From Streptomyces sp. NBC_00775 (GTDB lineage Bacteria; Actinomycetota; Actinomycetes; Streptomycetales; Streptomycetaceae), in contig NZ_CP108938.1 in NCBI RefSeq assembly GCF_036347135.1, positions 10,912,001 through 10,976,000 of the forward strand: DNA of 64,000 nt, read 5' to 3'. Below, piece after piece: positions 48,288-56,803 of this stretch (position 1 is its first letter; every line of letters starts with the position of its first letter). Below the pieces are notes generated by a model. The model did no database searches. It worked only from the letters and a program-made list of their open reading frames with translations, and was not told the DNA's origin. A program made the position numbers and the translations under genes.

Positions 48288-49511
48288 ATGCAGCTTCGGT
48301 ACAGCTTCCGCCTGTACCCGGACTCCGGCCAACGCGCCGCGCTGGCACGGGCGTTCGGGTGCGCCCGCGTCGTGTTCAACGACGCCGTGCGCGCCCGGGA
48401 ACACGCCCGCCGAGCGGGCGAGGCCTTCCCAGCGGCCGGCGAGTTGTCCAAGAAGTTGATCACCGCTGCGAAGCAGACCGCTTCCCGGGCCTGGCTGGGT
48501 GAGGTCTCCTCGGTGGTGCTCCAGCAGGCGCTGCGCGATGTGGAGGCCGCTTACCGGAACTTCTTCGCCTCCCTCAAGGGGCAGCGGCAGGGCGCGAAGG
48601 TGGGTGCGCCCCGGTTCAAGTCCCGCAAGGACAGGCGGCAGTCGATCCGCTTCACGGCCAACGCCCGCTGGTCGATCACCGACAACGGGCGGCTGAACCT
48701 GCCGAAGATCGGGGCGGTGAAGGTGAAGTGGTCACGGACTCTGCCCTCCCAGCCCTCTTCGGTCACCGTGATCAAGGACGCGGCCGGGCGGCACTTCGCC
48801 TCCTTCGTCATCGACTCCAACCCGCACACCGACGCCACCCGGATGCCCGAGTCCGACCAGATGGTCGGCATCGACCTCGGCCTGACCCATTTCGCGGTCC
48901 TGTCCGACGGCACGAAGATCGACTCCCCCAGGTTTCTGCGCCGCGCGGAGAAGAAGCTCAAAAGAGCGCAGCGGGAGTTGTCCCGCAAGCAGAAAGGCAG
49001 CAGGAACCGCGAGAAGGCCCGCCTGAAGGTCGCCCGCGCCCACGCGAAGGTGACCGACGCGCGCAAAGAATTCCACCACCAGCTCTCCACGAAGCTGATC
49101 CGCGACAACCAAGCGATCGGTGTGGAAGACCTGGCGGTCAAAGGACTCGCGCGCACCAGGCTGGCCAAGAGTGTGCACGATGCGGGCTGGGCACAGTTCG
49201 TGGCCATGCTGGAGTACAAGGCGGTCAGGTACGGGCGGACTGTGGTGAAGATCGGCCGGTTCACACCGACCAGCCAGACCTGCTCGGAGTGCGGGGCCAA
49301 AGACGGCCCCAAGCCCCTGCACGTACGGACCTGGACGTGCGCCGCGTGCGGTGCGGTCCATGACCGGGACCACAATGCCGCGAAGAACGTGAAAACGGCC
49401 GCCGGACTGGCGGTTGCAGCCTGCGGAGCACCGGTAAGACCAGGACTCGTCCCGGCACAGCGCGAAGAAACAGGAAGCCACGGATTCTCCACCGAACCCC
49501 GTGCCGCGTAG
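48288..49511 (+). CDS. tnpB: TnpB, RNA-guided endonuclease (copy 3)
   Basis: 407 residues, full length. RuvC Asp in GIDLGLTHF, Glu in GVEDLAVKGL and Asp in VHDRDHNAAKN, with the zinc finger CSECG/CAACG. It differs from copy 1 by scattered substitutions (for example VKVKWSRTL, DSNPHTDATRMPESDQ, KSVHDAGWAQFVAMLEYK). The start is the ATG at 48288 behind GTGGGGGTC. Expected to be active with the omega RNA of its own right end. Confidence 0.93.
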   Translation: MQLRYSFRLYPDSGQRAALARAFGCARVVFNDAVRAREHARRAGEAFPAAGELSKKLITAAKQTASRAWLGEVSSVVLQQALRDVEAAYRNFFASLKGQRQGAKVGAPRFKSRKDRRQSIRFTANARWSITDNGRLNLPKIGAVKVKWSRTLPSQPSSVTVIKDAAGRHFASFVIDSNPHTDATRMPESDQMVGIDLGLTHFAVLSDGTKIDSPRFLRRAEKKLKRAQRELSRKQKGSRNREKARLKVARAHAKVTDARKEFHHQLSTKLIRDNQAIGVEDLAVKGLARTRLAKSVHDAGWAQFVAMLEYKAVRYGRTVVKIGRFTPTSQTCSECGAKDGPKPLHVRTWTCAACGAVHDRDHNAAKNVKTAAGLAVAACGAPVRPGLVPAQREETGSHGFSTEPRAA

Positions 49512-49572
49512 CGGCACAGCAACGGACGAGAAGGCCAGAATCCTCGGGCTTCAGCCCGAGGAGCAAGTCAAC
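49400..49572 (+). ncRNA. Predicted omega RNA of IS copy 3
   Basis: The tnpB 3' end and the right end, with the perfect hairpin at 49542-49561. The guide would be the flank starting TTCCCGCGGGTGAG at 49573. Limits are approximate. Confidence 0.35.
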
Positions 49573-49895
49573 TTCCCGCGGGTGAGGGGAGCATGAACCG
49601 GGATGGATCGCGCTCGACGGAATCCAAGGACCATCCCCGCCCCTGCGGGTATCCACCGTGGAGGCCAGTCGGCGAGAGAGCCAGCGATGCTCGGGATGGT
49701 TCCTCGACGGGTTTGACGTCGGCATCGGGCGGTGTGGCTTCAATTGCTCCGGGAACGGGGGAGACTCTGCGAGCCAACGACAGCAGTTGGTTGGGGCAGG
49801 TAGTGATCGCAGTAGTCGGCACTGAGCCGGGGGGTGAGTGGAGTTGAGGCTCGTCTAAGTATTTGGGCAGTCCCCGCCGTGTGCCACCGCGAGCG
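49573..49895. other. No gene recognised
   Basis: The flank between IS copy 3 and the MFS remnant. Short frames exist on both strands but none shows a family motif. Confidence 0.35.
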
Positions 49896-49982
49896 CGACA
49901 CTCCGTCCCCGAGCGAGGAGATCGTCTGCGCAGTCCACAGCCTCCCGAACCCGGTCGGCAACTTCCGGACGTCTGAGGTCAC
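49896..49982 (-). pseudogene. MFS transporter, N-terminal stub
   Basis: Twenty-nine residues (MTSDVRKLPTGFGRLWTAQT then ISSLGDGVS) match the start of MFS exporters up to the beginning of TM1; after that the sequence is unrelated. Its ATG overlaps the stop of the ArsR-type gene (ATGA), so an ArsR-MFS operon once existed and the exporter has been deleted. Confidence 0.6.
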
Positions 49983-50518
49983 TTGGCGTCCTCTTCGGCC
50001 TGCTCGCGCGGTGTCGGGTGGAACAGTGCGAAGAGCAGTGACGCGTCCGGCAGCGACGGATCGGACAGCTCCCGGTACTCGTCGGCCAGTGCTTGCAGCC
50101 GCGCCCCCAGCTGCGCGAACTGCTCCTCGGTGAGCCGCAGATGCGCCATCCGTACGTGCCGTTCGCTATCCACCGGCGCCGCCTCCAGGTCTGCCACCGC
50201 ATGCCGCATCAGCACATCCGGCTGCCCCGCTCCGGGATCCGGCAGCACGATCGCCCGTGCGGCCATGGCGTAGTACCGCTCGGTGACCCCCCGCACTTTC
50301 CGCGTTCGTACCACCTTCACCAGGCCGGCCTGCTCGAGGAGCCGCACGTGATAGCTGGAACTGCCCTTCGCGAGGCCCACCTGGGCGGCGATCTGCGTAA
50401 TCGTCGCCGGCTCGAAGCGGAGCACGGCCATGATCCGGTGGCGCGTGAGGTTGGAGACGGCGCGCAGCTGCGCGTCAGTGGTGACGTGGAACGTCTCGGG
50501 AAGATCATCGGTAGGCAT
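49979..50518 (-). CDS. ArsR-type winged-helix regulator
   Basis: 179 residues: TTDAQLRAVSNLTRHRIMAV, TITQIAAQVGLAKGSSSYHV (recognition helix) and RLLEQAGLVKVVRTRKVRGV with the wing TERYYAMAAR, then a helical C-terminal part LRLTEEQFAQLGARLQALAD. There is no metal-binding cysteine pair, so it probably senses a non-metal signal. The ATG at 50518 is chosen because a perfect palindrome (50524-50549) lies just upstream; longer readings would run across it. It was coupled to a now-truncated MFS gene. Confidence 0.87.
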   Translation of the reverse strand: MPTDDLPETFHVTTDAQLRAVSNLTRHRIMAVLRFEPATITQIAAQVGLAKGSSSYHVRLLEQAGLVKVVRTRKVRGVTERYYAMAARAIVLPDPGAGQPDVLMRHAVADLEAAPVDSERHVRMAHLRLTEEQFAQLGARLQALADEYRELSDPSLPDASLLFALFHPTPREQAEEDAK

Positions 50519-50523
50519 ACGAG

Positions 50524-50549
50524 CAATGGTCAACGATCCTTGACCATTG
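50524..50549. promoter_or_regulatory. ArsR operator CAATGGTCAA-6 nt-TTGACCATTG
   Basis: A perfect inverted repeat with 10-bp arms, 6 bp upstream of the regulator start codon. The position suits steric autorepression. Confidence 0.75.
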
Positions 50550-50752
50550 GGCAAGGGGATTTCGCGCGGGCCGTCGTCGCCGGCCTGCCCTCGACATGGA
50601 GCTCGGGCCAGGTCGAGCAACACAGCACCGGAGCGAAGCTGATCAAACGGACGGGCTACGGCCGCGCCGGCTTCGGTCTCCTCCGCAGACGCATCCTGAC
50701 CAGGGCCCGACCGGTTCCCTCACGTGATGAGCGACAGAGCCGACGAACGTGC

Positions 50753-51148
50753 TCAGTCATAGATGTGCTGAGGCGGCACGCGGCGTGGCAGTGGCAGACG
50801 CCATTCGCCCAGCCGGGCGACGAGGATCCGGCGGGCCACAGTTCGTACCTCACTCCAGGCCGTATCGGCAGTCAGTGCATCGGCCCACCGGCCGGCCGGG
50901 CCGCGGACGGCCATCTCGCCGAAGAACCGGTCGATGGTCTTGAGGCCCTGGAGGGCTTGGGGTTCGAGAGTGCCCCGCTCGGCCATTCCTTCGGCCAGAT
51001 GCAGGATGAAAGCGGCGTCGTCGGCGACGGCGGCAGTCCTCACGTGGTGCTCGCCGGCCCAGGCCAGCTGATCAGAAGGATCAGCAGCAAGGACGGCCAG
51101 CAACCTCGCTATCCAGCGCTGCCAGTAGTCGTTGTCGTCGAGGCTCAT
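50753..51148 (-). CDS. Conserved Streptomyces protein of unknown function
   Basis: 131 residues, MSLDDNDYWQRWIARLLAVL through AWAGEHHVRTAAVADDAAFI and EVRTVARRILVARLGEWRLP, predicted all-helical. The YWQRW start and the LGEWRLPLP end look conserved among streptomycete hypothetical proteins that I recall only generally; no function is assigned. The start is the ATG at 51148. There is no clear operon partner. Confidence 0.65.
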   Translation of the reverse strand: MSLDDNDYWQRWIARLLAVLAADPSDQLAWAGEHHVRTAAVADDAAFILHLAEGMAERGTLEPQALQGLKTIDRFFGEMAVRGPAGRWADALTADTAWSEVRTVARRILVARLGEWRLPLPRRVPPQHIYD

Positions 51149-51482
51149 GCGAGCAGGGTCGCACCGGACCCGTTCGGCCCACCAGCCTGGACCAGTTCAG
51201 CCCACCAGGCTGGGCACGTTCATCGGATCCGTCACAAGATCAGCGACAGAGCCGCCGAACGTGCCCAACATGCCTGCCGCTTTGAGCTGGTGCGGTCGCC
51301 GAGGCCACCCGCTTCGTCAGGATGCGGTACAGGCGTCGCCGTCAGAGTCTGTGAACAAACCCCCGGCCTTCGCGCCGCCTTGTGCCGCCGGTGACCGCAC
51401 GGGGCGACATCTGCTGCTCATCGCGGAGCCGGGCAATGGGAGCGGGCTGCTTCCGGGCCACTCCGCTCTTCGCTCTCTGATT
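51149..51482. other. No gene recognised
   Basis: About 330 bp between two leftward genes. No supported frame. A promoter for the 50753-51148 gene must lie here but is not obvious. Confidence 0.4.
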
Positions 51483-52541
51483 TCAGAGCATGATGAGCAG
51501 ACGGGTGTTCGGCTTGAGCTTCCTGTTCACCGAACGACTCTGTACGTACACCTCCAACTTGGGGTTGTTCCCCGCCTTCACGGAGACGGTCCCCTGAATT
51601 CCGGTACCGAACAGAAGACTGCGCGCCGCGTCGCCCGTGTAGGCGCGGTCGGTGTCTTTCTCGACCACGATGACTTCCTTGTTCTGCTGAACCTGAGCCC
51701 GGGCGCCCAGCTGGTAGTAGCACGAACCACGTTCGTACGTCACGCCCGGATGTGAGTTGACGAAGGGTCGGATCTCGACCTCCTTGTCGACTTTCAGGAT
51801 CCGGTACTTGTCGGCCGGAATCGGTTCGAGGTTCGCCCGCACCTCGTCAACCGATATGTCCTGGCCGACGGCGAACAGGTTCTTCGTGCCGCGCACCCCC
51901 TGCTCCCGCCCGCGGAGGAAGCTGGTGGCGGCAGCGCGCACGGTGCCGATCGCCTCCTCGACGCCCTTCTGGGAATCCGCATCCCAGATGGCGATGTTCC
52001 CGGCCGGGAAACCGTAGTTCTGGGCGGTCCGCTTGGCCAGGGAGTTCGGAACGAGGATCGCGGAAGTCCAGTGGCCCAAAAGCCCGCTCATCCTCGCCGT
52101 GATCCTGTCGAGCCAAGGGCCGAGGATGGCCATGTCGCCGTCGTGCCGCCGGTCGCCGCCGGACGCGTTCTCCTCGCCGTCCGTCACCACGATCTGGAGG
52201 AAGCTGTGCTCGCCGTATTCCTCCCAGATATGGTCCAGGTCGTCCAGGGACTTCAAAGAAGCCTCAATGAGCGCCGTAGCGCCATTGTTGACCCGGTACA
52301 GCCCCCGCATGGACGGCAGATGCTTCACGTCCATGTCCCAGACCAGGTTCTCCACCTTGTGGTCGAAGGAATAAAGACTGATCCGCGTCTCGTGTCCGAG
52401 ACTGTCCGATTCGGCCTTCAATCCCGCCACGAACTCGTCCACAACGCGAATGAGTTGACTCTCGTGCGGACGCATGGAACCCGAACAGTCCACTACCAGC
52501 GCGACGTGATTCACCTTGTGCTGGATCTTTTTTGCGGACAT
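51483..52541 (-). CDS. VWA-domain protein
   Basis: 352 residues. An N-terminal von Willebrand A domain has a perfect MIDAS, VVDCSGSMRPHESQLIRVV, with VNNGATALIEASLKSLDDLD (Thr) and FLQIVVTDGEENASGGDRRH (Asp). The C-terminal half (residues 200-352) is beta-rich (RILKVDKEVEIRPFVNSHPG, YYQLGARAQVQQNKEVIVVE, ending SRSVNRKLKPNTRLLIML) and unknown. There is no signal peptide, so it is cytoplasmic and likely a metal-dependent scaffold. The ATG at 52541 follows GGGGGAG. Codon use is less GC-rich than in the neighbours. It has no AAA+ ATPase partner nearby, unlike many VWA proteins, and may have come from a phage or plasmid. Confidence 0.78.
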   Translation of the reverse strand: MSAKKIQHKVNHVALVVDCSGSMRPHESQLIRVVDEFVAGLKAESDSLGHETRISLYSFDHKVENLVWDMDVKHLPSMRGLYRVNNGATALIEASLKSLDDLDHIWEEYGEHSFLQIVVTDGEENASGGDRRHDGDMAILGPWLDRITARMSGLLGHWTSAILVPNSLAKRTAQNYGFPAGNIAIWDADSQKGVEEAIGTVRAAATSFLRGREQGVRGTKNLFAVGQDISVDEVRANLEPIPADKYRILKVDKEVEIRPFVNSHPGVTYERGSCYYQLGARAQVQQNKEVIVVEKDTDRAYTGDAARSLLFGTGIQGTVSVKAGNNPKLEVYVQSRSVNRKLKPNTRLLIML

Positions 52542-52739
52542 GTTTCTGCTCCCCCTCCGAGGATCCCCGAGTGATGTGTTCACTCTATGGGGAGGCACTG
52601 ACAACGGCGTTTGACGCCCAATCACCTGCCTTCATCCAGCGCTGTGTCCGGTATCGAGGAGACGTCCCGCGATCGTCCACGGCGACTCACCACAAGCGGA
52701 CCCTCGCGCGGCTTCCTCACCGTCCGGCCAGAGCGTACG

Positions 52740-52912
52740 CAAGACCGCCACCGCATCCCGGACGACACTGCTCAGTTGGCACAGGAAGCAGACCACCTCG
52801 CCTACATGCGCTACTGGGTCGCCGAGCACCACAACTCCGGTTCGGCTCGGGCGGGGTGATACTTCCCCACCACGCCGCGCTCTCCATCGCCGAACAGGTC
52901 TCGCTGCCGGAA
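52740..52912 (+). pseudogene. LLM-class flavin monooxygenase remnant, frameshifted
   Basis: Frame 1 gives DTAQLAQEADHLAYMRYWVA then EHHNS, and the next frame continues LRFGSGGVILPHHAALSIAE. These are adjacent conserved segments near the N-terminus of luciferase-like oxidoreductases (RYWVAEHHN; GSGGVMLPNH). At about 52912 it changes into PhzF-like sequence. Confidence 0.5.
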
Positions 52913-52929
52913 GCGCCGAGCGGGGATTC

Positions 52930-53100
52930 CATGGCGAAGGCACGGCGCGGTTCACGAGCCGGTGGCACGGCATCCTCGTCACGCACGCAGGCGAGGAACG
53001 CGCCGTCACCGTGGACTTCCCGGCCGCGCCCTGCACGAAAGTGCCCGTGCCGCAGGGGCTGTCCGGGGCGCCGGGAATCGCGCCCGGGGCCGCCTTCCGT
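52930..53100 (+). pseudogene. PhzF-family isomerase, N-terminal part (split gene)
   Basis: An open frame reads RFTSRWHGILVTHAGEERAV then TVDFPAAPCTKVPVPQGLSG, the strand and loop (MDFPAAP) typical of the middle of the PhzF N-terminal domain. It stops making sense at about 53100, 8 bp before the terminal repeat of the NF041680-type IS. The matching C-terminal half lies at 57995-58456. Confidence 0.6.
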
Positions 53101-53107
53101 TCCTTAG

Positions 53108-54633
53108 CTTCGCTTTTATCCCTGAGGGTGGTGGGTCGCGGGTCTTGCAGCTGTTTTGACCGCGGGGTGGCGGGGTGCGGGTCCTCGCCGGGTGCCTTGT
53201 GGACGGCCTGCGGAGCGTCCGAAGGGTTGTGGCGGCTTGGCTGGTGTTCCCACTGCTGCCTGAACGTGACGAAATCGTCGGCGGACACGGCCAGGTGTGA
53301 GCCGGGCAGGCGGCAGCGGTTTCTCCCAGGGCAGTCGGTGGTCGGCCACCAGGGTTCGGGCGAGGCGAAGTTGGGTGTAGGCGGCGATGATCAGCCAGGT
53401 CCACCGGTCGGCCTGCTCGGGAGTGCGGGGCCGGGGCAGGGTCCAGTTCAGAGTCTGGCGGGCGAAGCGGAAGGTGTGTTCGATGTCGAAGCGGCGGGTG
53501 TAGGCCCGCCAGAGCAGGTCCGGATTGGGGGTGTGGCCGGGTGGTCCTGTCCACCACAGCCACAAGGTCTTCGGTGCCCGGCTCCGGCCGGGCAGCCGGT
53601 CGACGGTGAGCCGGACCAGGGTGCCGGGGACGATGGGGCGGGGGCCGCGGCTGCCGTGGCCGTCGTGCTGCTGGGTCTTGGCGTGCAAGCGGTGCCATAT
53701 CTGCACGGTCACCGCGCCGTATTGCTCGTCCGTGCATGTGTGGACGGCGTCCGGGGCCGGCCAGGTGGTGGGGTCGGGGCAGGCGAATTTCGCGCCGTGG
53801 CGGCGCGGCCTCCCGGCAGCCGTCCTGAGCCGGGGCGGCGGGTCGGCGTAGAAGGACCGGTCGGACCGGACCCGGACAAGGATCTGGGCCGGGGCGGCGG
53901 TGAGCTCGAGGGCCAGGCGCACGGAGTCGTAGCCACGGTCGAACACGAACAGCGGTGTCTGCAGGCCCAGTTCAGGACTCTGTTGCAGCAGGCCGCGGAT
54001 CTGGCGGGCGGCGACCGTGCTCGGGTTCTCGCCCGGGACCAGGCGCCGGGCATCGACCGGAGCGGTCCACGAGTTCGTCGTCAACTCCAGGCCGGCGAGC
54101 CAGGAGTAGGCCCAGCCGGCCGCGATCGGCTGTCCCGCCGAGTGCCTCGAGGGGTGGTAGTAGTAGCCGCGTCCGGGTGAGCACTCCGCGTCGCTGCGGA
54201 CCCACACACTCACGTCCACCGCGAATACCGGACACGACGCGCGAGGCAGCGAGTCGGCCAACAGCGCACGTGCCGCTTCGGCCCCCGCACGGCCGTTGGC
54301 CAGAGCCGCATAGGTGCTCCCGTGACCACGACGGTGCAGCCCGTCCAGCGACAGGTAGGGCAGGGAAATGACCGGACCGGCTGCCAGCAGGGCGTCCGTC
54401 AGCTCGAACAACGCATCCGCCCGTCGGGACAGACAGTCGTACCAACCCGTGCGGAAGCGCATCAGGTTGGCCTTGCCCTGGCGGCCTGCCCCCGCCCCGA
54501 GCACACTGACAGCGACGGCCATCGCGCCCTCCCCTGGTCTTCACCTACCTGGAGAGTCCCGCGATGGCCGTTCCATGTCCCGGCCCTCGCCCAACCAACC
54601 GTCCACGGGCAGAGCGCAGGGATAAAAGCGAAG
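53108..54633. mobile_element. Insertion sequence with 17-bp terminal inverted repeats (NF041680-type transposase)
   Basis: CTTCGCTTTTATCCCTG at 53108-53124 is the exact inverse of CAGGGATAAAAGCGAAG at 54617-54633. The transposase fills the element, and its stop codon lies inside the left repeat. Length 1526 bp. No clear target duplication was seen. Confidence 0.85.
53116..54522 (-). CDS. NF041680-type DDE transposase
   Basis: 468 residues: N-terminal MRFRTGWYDCLSRRADALFE, catalytic regions VFAVDVSVWVRSDAECSPGR (Asp), LQTPLFVFDRGYDSVRLALE (Asp) and RRFDIEHTFRFARQTLNWTL (Glu), then a basic C-terminus (PPARLTPGRVRRRFRHVQAA). This is a common Streptomyces transposase annotated only as a putative family. 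The ATG at 54522 follows GGGGAGGG. All three acidic positions are present, so it appears active. Confidence 0.87.
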   Translation of the reverse strand: MAVAVSVLGAGAGRQGKANLMRFRTGWYDCLSRRADALFELTDALLAAGPVISLPYLSLDGLHRRGHGSTYAALANGRAGAEAARALLADSLPRASCPVFAVDVSVWVRSDAECSPGRGYYYHPSRHSAGQPIAAGWAYSWLAGLELTTNSWTAPVDARRLVPGENPSTVAARQIRGLLQQSPELGLQTPLFVFDRGYDSVRLALELTAAPAQILVRVRSDRSFYADPPPRLRTAAGRPRRHGAKFACPDPTTWPAPDAVHTCTDEQYGAVTVQIWHRLHAKTQQHDGHGSRGPRPIVPGTLVRLTVDRLPGRSRAPKTLWLWWTGPPGHTPNPDLLWRAYTRRFDIEHTFRFARQTLNWTLPRPRTPEQADRWTWLIIAAYTQLRLARTLVADHRLPWEKPLPPARLTPGRVRRRFRHVQAAVGTPAKPPQPFGRSAGRPQGTRRGPAPRHPAVKTAARPATHHPQG

Positions 54634-54669
54634 GCTTCGCGGCGATAGGTGGTCGCGGGCGGAGCGGTA

Positions 54670-55278
54670 TCAGCTTTCAGGCCGCGTCTGCTCCGGTGGG
54701 ACGGTCGCGGAGAGGGCGTGCAGATCGTCGAAGGCTTCAAGGAGATGTGTGTCCAAGCCCTGTGAGGGGTCGTCGATCCAGGCTTGGGCGGCGTGGTGGA
54801 AGGTGGCCCAGCCGGTGTGTGCGGCCAGGCTGGCCAGCCGGTCGGGGACATCGCGCTGGCGTAGCGCCTCCGCTAGGGCTTCGGTGAGGGCTGCGGCCTT
54901 GGCCAAGTCACGTTCTCGCAGGGCTGGCGTCTTGGCGATGACCGCCAGCCGTGGCTCGGCAAACGGGCGGTTGTCCTCAAGGATTCGTCCGGCTTTCCGG
55001 AAGGCGCACAGCAGAATGCCGAGTGGCTGCAGGTCATCGGGGGCGTCAGCGACCTCCTGCGTCAGCGCGGCGCGCAGGTCGGCCTCGCCGCCGAAGAGCA
55101 CCTCGCGCTTGTCCGGGAAGTGCCGGAAGAACGTGCGCTCGTTGACGCCTGCCCGGGCGGCGATCTCAGCCGTAGTGGTCTGATCGAACCCGCGCTCCCG
55201 GTACAGCTCCAGAGCCGCCTGTTGAAGGCGGCGGCGCGCTTCTGCTCCGCTTCGTGGCACCCCTCGAAGATACCGCAT
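54670..55278 (-). CDS. TetR-family regulator 3
   Basis: 202 residues with HTH AEARRRLQQAALELYRERGF, DQTTTAEIAARAGVNERTFF and RHFPDKREVLFGGEADLRAA. The ligand domain (AFRKAGRILEDNRPFAEPRL, ERDLAKAAALTEALAEALRQ, TGWATFHHAAQAWI) is of the common MftR/AcrR-like type. The start is the ATG at 55278. Three contiguous 23-bp direct repeats (55289-55357), each with palindromic character, lie immediately upstream, and the SDR gene is divergent. Autorepression and control of the SDR are expected. Confidence 0.9.
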   Translation of the reverse strand: MRYLRGVPRSGAEARRRLQQAALELYRERGFDQTTTAEIAARAGVNERTFFRHFPDKREVLFGGEADLRAALTQEVADAPDDLQPLGILLCAFRKAGRILEDNRPFAEPRLAVIAKTPALRERDLAKAAALTEALAEALRQRDVPDRLASLAAHTGWATFHHAAQAWIDDPSQGLDTHLLEAFDDLHALSATVPPEQTRPES

Positions 55279-55288
55279 ACGCCAGCGG

Positions 55289-55357
55289 CTGGCACTACTT
55301 GACGTCAGTGACTGGCGCTACGTAATGTCAGTCACTGGCACTACTTAGCGCCAGTGG
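55289..55357. repeat. Three contiguous 23-bp repeats, likely TetR operators
   Basis: Units at 55289-55311, 55312-55334 and 55335-55357 each begin CTGGCRCTAC and end near CAGTSR. They contain inverted elements such as CACTGGC/GCCAGTG (the third unit) and TGACTG/CAGTCA (the second). Positioned between TetR 3 and the divergent SDR. Confidence 0.7.
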
Positions 55358-55578
55358 CCGACATTAAGTGGGAGGTTTTCGTCGCTGGTGGCAGCGACCC
55401 CGACCTTTCGGTCCGAACGCCGTCGAGGCGATCAAGGTCTCCGTTCCGCCTCGCAGGCGCTGACAGGGCGCATGCGACACGTGGCTGCGCTCCCGTCCTC
55501 GAAGGCAGGCCACTCCCGCCTCACCCACACCGGAACCGTTCAGCGGCCCGGTGGACACACCCACAGAGGAAGCGTTTC

Positions 55579-56490
55579 GTGCATATCTTTGTCACTGGTG
55601 GTTCTGGCCAGACCGGCCCCGCCGTCGTCGCCGAGCTCGTCGCGGCCGGCCACAACGTCACTGGTCTGGCGCGCTCGGATGCCGCAGCCACCCGGCTGGA
55701 GTCGCTGGGCGCCACACCACACCGCGGCTCCCTGGACGACCACGACAGCCTGCGCCGCGGCGCCGAGGCCGCCGACGGTGTCCTGCACATGGCCTACGGC
55801 GGCGACTTCTCCGACCTCGACGACATGATGAGGCGCGACCGGACCGCGATCGAGGCTCTCGGCCAGCCGTTGGAACACTCGGGCAAGCCGCTCGTCATCA
55901 CTTCGGGCACGCTGGTCATGCCCGCCGGCCGGGAGACCACCGAGAAGGACGAACCCGACGCGGCCGGGATCGCCGCCTTCCGTATCGCGGGCGAGCGAGC
56001 CTGTCTGGGCTTCGCCGCCCGCGGAGTACGCGCGAGCGTGGTCCGCCTCGCTCCTACCGTCCACGGCCCTGAAGACCACGGCTTCATCCCCATGCTCATC
56101 GCCACCGCGCGAAAGACCGGCGTCTCGGCCTACGTCGGCGACGGCACCAACCGGTGGCCCGCAGTGCACCGGATCGACGCCGCGGTCCTGTTCCGCCTGG
56201 CCCTGGAGAAGGCTCCTGCGGGCAGTGTGCTGCACGGAGTAGCCGAAAGCGGCGTCACCATGAAGAGCATCGCGCAGACCATCGCCCGGGGCCTGGACCT
56301 GCCCGCGGTCTCGCTGACCCCCGACGAGGCTGCCAGGCACTACGTCAGCCCGTTCATGGCCAGGGTCTACGGCTTCGACGCGCCCGTCTCCAGTGCTCAC
56401 ACACAGGATCTGCTCGGCTGGTCTCCCACCCATCCGACACTTCTCCATGACCTGGAGCACGGCGACTACTTGGCCACGCCGGCCTCGTGA
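55579..56490 (+). CDS. NAD-dependent epimerase/reductase (extended SDR)
   Basis: 303 residues: HIFVTGGSGQTGPAVVAELV (GGxGxxG cofactor motif), LESLGATPHRGSLDDHDSLR, GVLHMAYGGDFSDLDDM, PLVITSGTLVMP, VVRLAPTVHGPEDHGFIPML and YVGDGTNRWPAVHRIDAAVL. It resembles actinobacterial NAD-dependent epimerases that travel with TetR genes. The usual YxxxK is not clearly present (the aligned segment reads AAFRIAGERA), so it may act only as a reductase. The GTG at 55579 follows AGAGGAAG. It lies within the insert that splits the PhzF gene. Confidence 0.88.
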   Translation: MHIFVTGGSGQTGPAVVAELVAAGHNVTGLARSDAAATRLESLGATPHRGSLDDHDSLRRGAEAADGVLHMAYGGDFSDLDDMMRRDRTAIEALGQPLEHSGKPLVITSGTLVMPAGRETTEKDEPDAAGIAAFRIAGERACLGFAARGVRASVVRLAPTVHGPEDHGFIPMLIATARKTGVSAYVGDGTNRWPAVHRIDAAVLFRLALEKAPAGSVLHGVAESGVTMKSIAQTIARGLDLPAVSLTPDEAARHYVSPFMARVYGFDAPVSSAHTQDLLGWSPTHPTLLHDLEHGDYLATPAS

Positions 56491-56803
56491 CCCCCTCACA
56501 CCCATCCGAACTCCCGTCGTCGGTGTCCTCGGGAGCGTCCGGGTCGTGCACAGGCTGCAGTCCCTGGCGGAGACCGCCGCTCTGTCCGTCAGCCAGTTCG
56601 CCGTCGACATAGGCGAACTGCCGAGGTGACGGACGTCCAGACCCGCAAGCTGGGGCCAGGAGGCGCGGGCGCGGGCGGTCAGCTTCTGGGCGAGGGAGGG
56701 ACTTGGTCGACTCCGGCACGGTGGGCATGCGTCCATCCCGCCCGGTCGTCGTGGCGGGGGCGCTGCAAACTCCCGCAGGGAAGATCCACTTCTGCTGATC
56801 GGC
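56491..56803. other. No gene recognised
   Basis: Spacer of about 310 bp between the epimerase and the IS630 transposase. Short frames only. It probably contains the IS630 left end, but no terminal repeat could be paired. Confidence 0.35.

Larger units (their letters stand above)
47676..49572. mobile_element. IS200/IS605-family element, copy 3 (complete)
   Basis: This is the only copy with both tnpA and tnpB open. The left end GCTACCGGG starts at 47676, and the right end ...AAGTCAAC is at 49572, with the perfect hairpin CCTCGGGCT/AGCCCGAGG at 49542-49561. It is about 1.9 kb, in the same orientation as copy 2 and inverted relative to copy 1. Confidence 0.9.

Noticed and set aside
50093..51394. 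A 433-codon plus-strand frame over the ArsR and 50753-51148 genes
   Set aside because: It crosses the ArsR gene, its operator and a conserved gene antisense. No domain or ribosome site.
55289..55357. CRISPR-like repeat cluster
   Set aside because: Units are contiguous with no spacers and lie in a divergent promoter. Operators are the better reading.
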